The translations under genes were made by a program, and so were the position numbers. The notes under the pieces are model-generated. The model ran no database searches and was not told the DNA's origin. It worked only from the letters and a program-made list of their open reading frames with translations. Below are positions 6,215 to 6,216 of a stretch of DNA of 6,216 nucleotides, piece by piece; the stretch's first letter is position 1; each line of letters opens with the position of its first letter. Location of the stretch: contig NVUU01000119.1 of assembly GCA_002402025.1 (NCBI GenBank), forward strand, positions 1-6,216. Reading direction: 5' to 3'. The DNA comes from Candidatus Aerophobota bacterium (GTDB lineage Bacteria > Chlamydiota > Chlamydiia > Chlamydiales > GCA-2402025).

Positions 6215-6216
6215 AC

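Noticed and set aside
1..6216. A novel defence or mobile gene cluster built around the metacaspase
   Set aside because: Caspase-like proteases do occur in bacterial defence systems, but the neighbours here are transporters, a membrane protein and a chaperonin in alternating directions, with a terminator directly after the protease; no partner effector, nucleotide cyclase, transposase or repeat array is visible.

Overview
The window is about 6.2 kb of AT-rich bacterial DNA, most likely from a member of the Chlamydiota (a chlamydia-like environmental or amoeba/arthropod-associated lineage). The main support is the GroEL segment, which from memory resembles chlamydial GroEL closely ([27 protein letters not shown], and a short C-terminus ending ...APVGAQY instead of a GGM repeat). 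The BrnQ-type carrier, OppA-type binding protein and small membrane-anchored AsmA-like protein also fit. No database search was possible, so the assignment is an inference.

Layout from left to right. (1) 1-975, plus strand: a type I metacaspase (orthocaspase) with complete catalytic residues, cut by the left window edge. (2) 991-1029: a strong hairpin terminator that also abuts the stop codon of the next, convergent gene. (3) 1028-2203, minus: a branched-chain amino acid carrier (BrnQ family). (4) 2204-2372: a divergent intergenic region holding an 8-codon leader ORF that overlaps the next start codon. (5) 2373-3974, plus: an OppA-like solute-binding protein. (6) 3962-4672, minus: a small AsmA-like inner-membrane protein whose end overlaps the oppA end by 13 bp. 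(7) 4738-4774: an intrinsic terminator for groEL. (8) 4798-5751, minus: the C-terminal three-fifths of GroEL.

The right end is abnormal. GroEL homology stops abruptly at about 5751. It is replaced by about 260 bp of visibly more GC-rich DNA encoding, on the minus strand, the C-terminal tail of a CusB-type heavy-metal efflux adaptor with a His/Met/Asp-rich end. That piece in turn gives way at about 6010 to AT-rich sequence with broken or ambiguous reading frames. A groEL gene fused out of frame to an unrelated metal-efflux fragment, with no mobile-element boundary, looks more like a chimeric contig end than a biological fusion; read mapping would decide.

The genes do not form one operon: transcription directions alternate (+, -, +, -, -) and terminators separate several units. 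BrnQ and OppA would both serve import of amino acids or peptides, in keeping with an auxotrophic intracellular lifestyle. The metacaspase is the most biologically interesting complete domain. I found no CRISPR array, tRNA, rRNA, insertion sequence or defence cassette.
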